From Fimenecus sp964614605 (GTDB lineage Bacteria > Bacillota > Clostridia > Oscillospirales > Acutalibacteraceae), in assembly GCA_964614605.1 (NCBI GenBank), contig CAZTLU010000073.1:1-7182 (forward strand): a DNA stretch of 7,182 nucleotides, in the 5' to 3' direction. The notes beneath the pieces were generated by a model that saw nothing but the letters and a program-made list of their open reading frames with translations, did not search any database and was not told the origin of the DNA. How positions within the stretch are numbered: position 1 is the first letter of the stretch; each line of letters opens with the position of its first letter. The position numbers and the translations under genes were made by a program. This document shows, in pieces, positions 5,736-7,182 of this stretch.

Positions 5736-7163
5736 ATGAAAGTTTTATATGTTTCAAGTGAGGCGTTGCCTTTTAAGGCAAGCGGCGGACTCGGTGATGT
5801 TGCGGGCAGTCTTCCTCAGGCTCTTCGCAAAAGACTTATCGGCGCTCGCGTTGTAATGCCTCTTTATGACACAATCAGTCAGGAACTTAAAGACACAATG
5901 AAATTCATTACAAGTATTTCAGTTCCTGTTGCCTGGAGAAGACAGTATTGCGGAATTTTCGAAGCAAAGGCAGGCGGAGTAATCTATTATCTTCTTGATA
6001 ATCAGTATTATTTCAAGCGTGATACCCTCTACGGCTATTATGACGACGCAGAGCGTTTCGCATTCTTTGCACGCGCAGTGCTTGAGATTATTCCTCATAT
6101 TGACTTCAAGCCCGACATTATCCATTGTAACGACTGGCAGTCAGCGTTGACTCCTGTTTATTACAATACTCTTTATGCAAACCGTCCCGGTTACGAAAAT
6201 ATCAAAACAATTTTCACAATTCACAATATTCAGTATCAGGGTACATACGGTATGGAGCTTTTGGGTGAGGTTGTAGGACTTCCCGATTCCTGCGCATCTC
6301 TTCTTGAGTATGACGGTTGCTGCAACTTTATGAAGGGTGCTATTGAGTGCGCTGACAGAGTTACAACTGTAAGCCCCTCTTATGCCAACGAAATTCTTGA
6401 CCCGTGGTATTCACACGGTCTTGACCCCATTCTTAATCAGCGTTCATGGAAATTGAGCGGTATTTTAAACGGTATCGACACAATTCTCTATAATCCCGAA
6501 ACTGATAAGGATATCGAGGTTAATTATACTGCAGAGGATTTTGCAGATAAGAAAAAGATTAACAAAGCAAAGCTTCAGGAGTATTTCTCACTTCCTCAAC
6601 GCGAAGATGTGCCGATTATCGGTATGGTAACTCGTCTTGTAGGTCACAAGGGTCTTGACCTTGTAAAAGCAGTTCTTGAAGAATTGCTTGCAACAAGTGA
6701 TGTTCAGTTTGTAGTTCTCGGCTCGGGCGAATGGCAGTATGAAAGCTTCTTCAAAGAGATGGCAGAGAAATATCCCGATAAGATGGGCTTAAAGCTCGGC
6801 TTTATTCCATCACTTTCAAAGAAGATTTATGCAGGTGCCGATATCTTCTTAATGCCAAGTAAGAGTGAGCCCTGCGGACTTTCACAGATGATTTCACTTC
6901 GCTATGGTACAATCCCGATTATCCGTGAAACAGGCGGACTTCGCGACAGTATTAAAGACAGCGGAGATAACGAGGGCAACGGCTTTACATTCTCAAGCTA
7001 CAATGCTCATGATATGCTTTACACAATCAAACGCGCACTTGAGGGCTATCAGAATAAAGAGGGCTGGAATATCCTCGTTAAACGCGCAATGGAATGCGAC
7101 AATAGCTGGGGAAAATCAGCAAACGAGTATATCAGACTTTATAAGTCAATTCTCAAAGACTAA
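5736..7163 (+). CDS. glgA: Glycogen synthase (ADP-glucose type, GT5 family)
   Basis: GlgA is cytosolic and adds glucose from ADP-glucose to the non-reducing ends of alpha-1,4-glucan, using the product of the upstream genes. The 475-residue protein is full length for bacterial GT5 and has two Rossmann-like domains. The N-terminal loop ASGGLGDV is at 15-22. CNDWQ has D133 (E. coli HDW, D137), and HNIQYQG lies at about 161-167. VTRLVGHKGLDLV has R300 and K305, matching the ADP-glucose phosphate-binding pair of E. coli. SEPCGLSQ has E378 (E. coli E377), followed by RETGGLRDS. The conserved lysine of the KxGG loop (E. coli K15) is alanine at 15, with a lysine one position earlier (K14). The start is supported by AAAGGA seven bases upstream. 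The gene is last in the visible operon and is separated from glgD by a palindromic repeat. No separate promoter was recognised, so read-through from the glgC promoter is likely. Confidence 0.96.
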   Translation: MKVLYVSSEALPFKASGGLGDVAGSLPQALRKRLIGARVVMPLYDTISQELKDTMKFITSISVPVAWRRQYCGIFEAKAGGVIYYLLDNQYYFKRDTLYGYYDDAERFAFFARAVLEIIPHIDFKPDIIHCNDWQSALTPVYYNTLYANRPGYENIKTIFTIHNIQYQGTYGMELLGEVVGLPDSCASLLEYDGCCNFMKGAIECADRVTTVSPSYANEILDPWYSHGLDPILNQRSWKLSGILNGIDTILYNPETDKDIEVNYTAEDFADKKKINKAKLQEYFSLPQREDVPIIGMVTRLVGHKGLDLVKAVLEELLATSDVQFVVLGSGEWQYESFFKEMAEKYPDKMGLKLGFIPSLSKKIYAGADIFLMPSKSEPCGLSQMISLRYGTIPIIRETGGLRDSIKDSGDNEGNGFTFSSYNAHDMLYTIKRALEGYQNKEGWNILVKRAMECDNSWGKSANEYIRLYKSILKD

Positions 7164-7182
7164 ACAAAAGCGGAGCTTTGGT
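7164..7182 (+). terminator. Possible start of a terminator after glgA, cut by the window edge
   Basis: Immediately after the glgA stop, AAAGC (7167-7171) and GCTTT (7175-7179) can pair around a three-base loop, with flanking AC/GT (7164-7165 with 7181-7182) continuing the stem after an A-G mismatch. Any T-run would lie beyond base 7182, so it cannot be called with confidence. Confidence 0.35.

Noticed and set aside
232..7163. A functional link between the cation pump and glycogen synthesis as a new system
   Set aside because: A strong terminator and a separate near-consensus promoter divide the two units, and each has a complete conventional explanation; adjacency alone is not enough.

Overview
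The window is ordinary chromosomal DNA from a low-to-mid GC Gram-positive bacterium, most likely a gut- or rumen-type member of the Clostridia (Ruminococcaceae/Oscillospiraceae or a relative). The evidence is the AGGAGG-type ribosome binding sites, the paired glgC-glgD genes typical of Firmicutes, a Bacillus-like GlgC, a manganese-type riboswitch of the yybP-ykoY class, and a GC-rich palindromic intergenic repeat of a kind I associate with that group. The taxonomic call is inference. All four genes are on the + strand with similar codon use, and nothing in them suggests recent transfer.

Region 1 (about 20-2919) is one metal-homeostasis unit. A yybP-ykoY (Mn2+) riboswitch with a built-in intrinsic terminator sits 86 nt ahead of an 895-residue P-type ATPase of the calcium (type IIA) family. 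The switch implies that the pump is made when Mn2+ is high, so it probably exports Mn2+, possibly with Ca2+.

Region 2 (2920-3267) is a 348-bp intergenic stretch. It holds a strong terminator for the ATPase, imperfect direct and inverted repeats of unknown function, and a near-consensus extended -10 promoter with a leader of about 74 nt for the next gene.

Region 3 (3268-7163) is a glycogen synthesis operon, glgC-glgD-glgA. GlgC makes ADP-glucose from ATP and glucose-1-phosphate. GlgD is a paralogue that has lost the catalytic residues and is presumably a partner subunit. GlgA (GT5 family) transfers glucose from ADP-glucose to the growing alpha-1,4-glucan. glgC and glgD are one base apart. glgD and glgA are separated by 133 bp containing an 88-bp palindromic doublet whose two hairpins differ by compensated base pairs. 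The branching enzyme and phosphorylase genes are not in the window. A small hairpin after glgA may be the start of the operon terminator, cut by the window edge.

I found no convincing new system. The points most worth a second look are the riboswitch-ATPase pairing, the covarying palindromic repeat, and an off-register lysine in the N-terminal substrate loop of GlgA.
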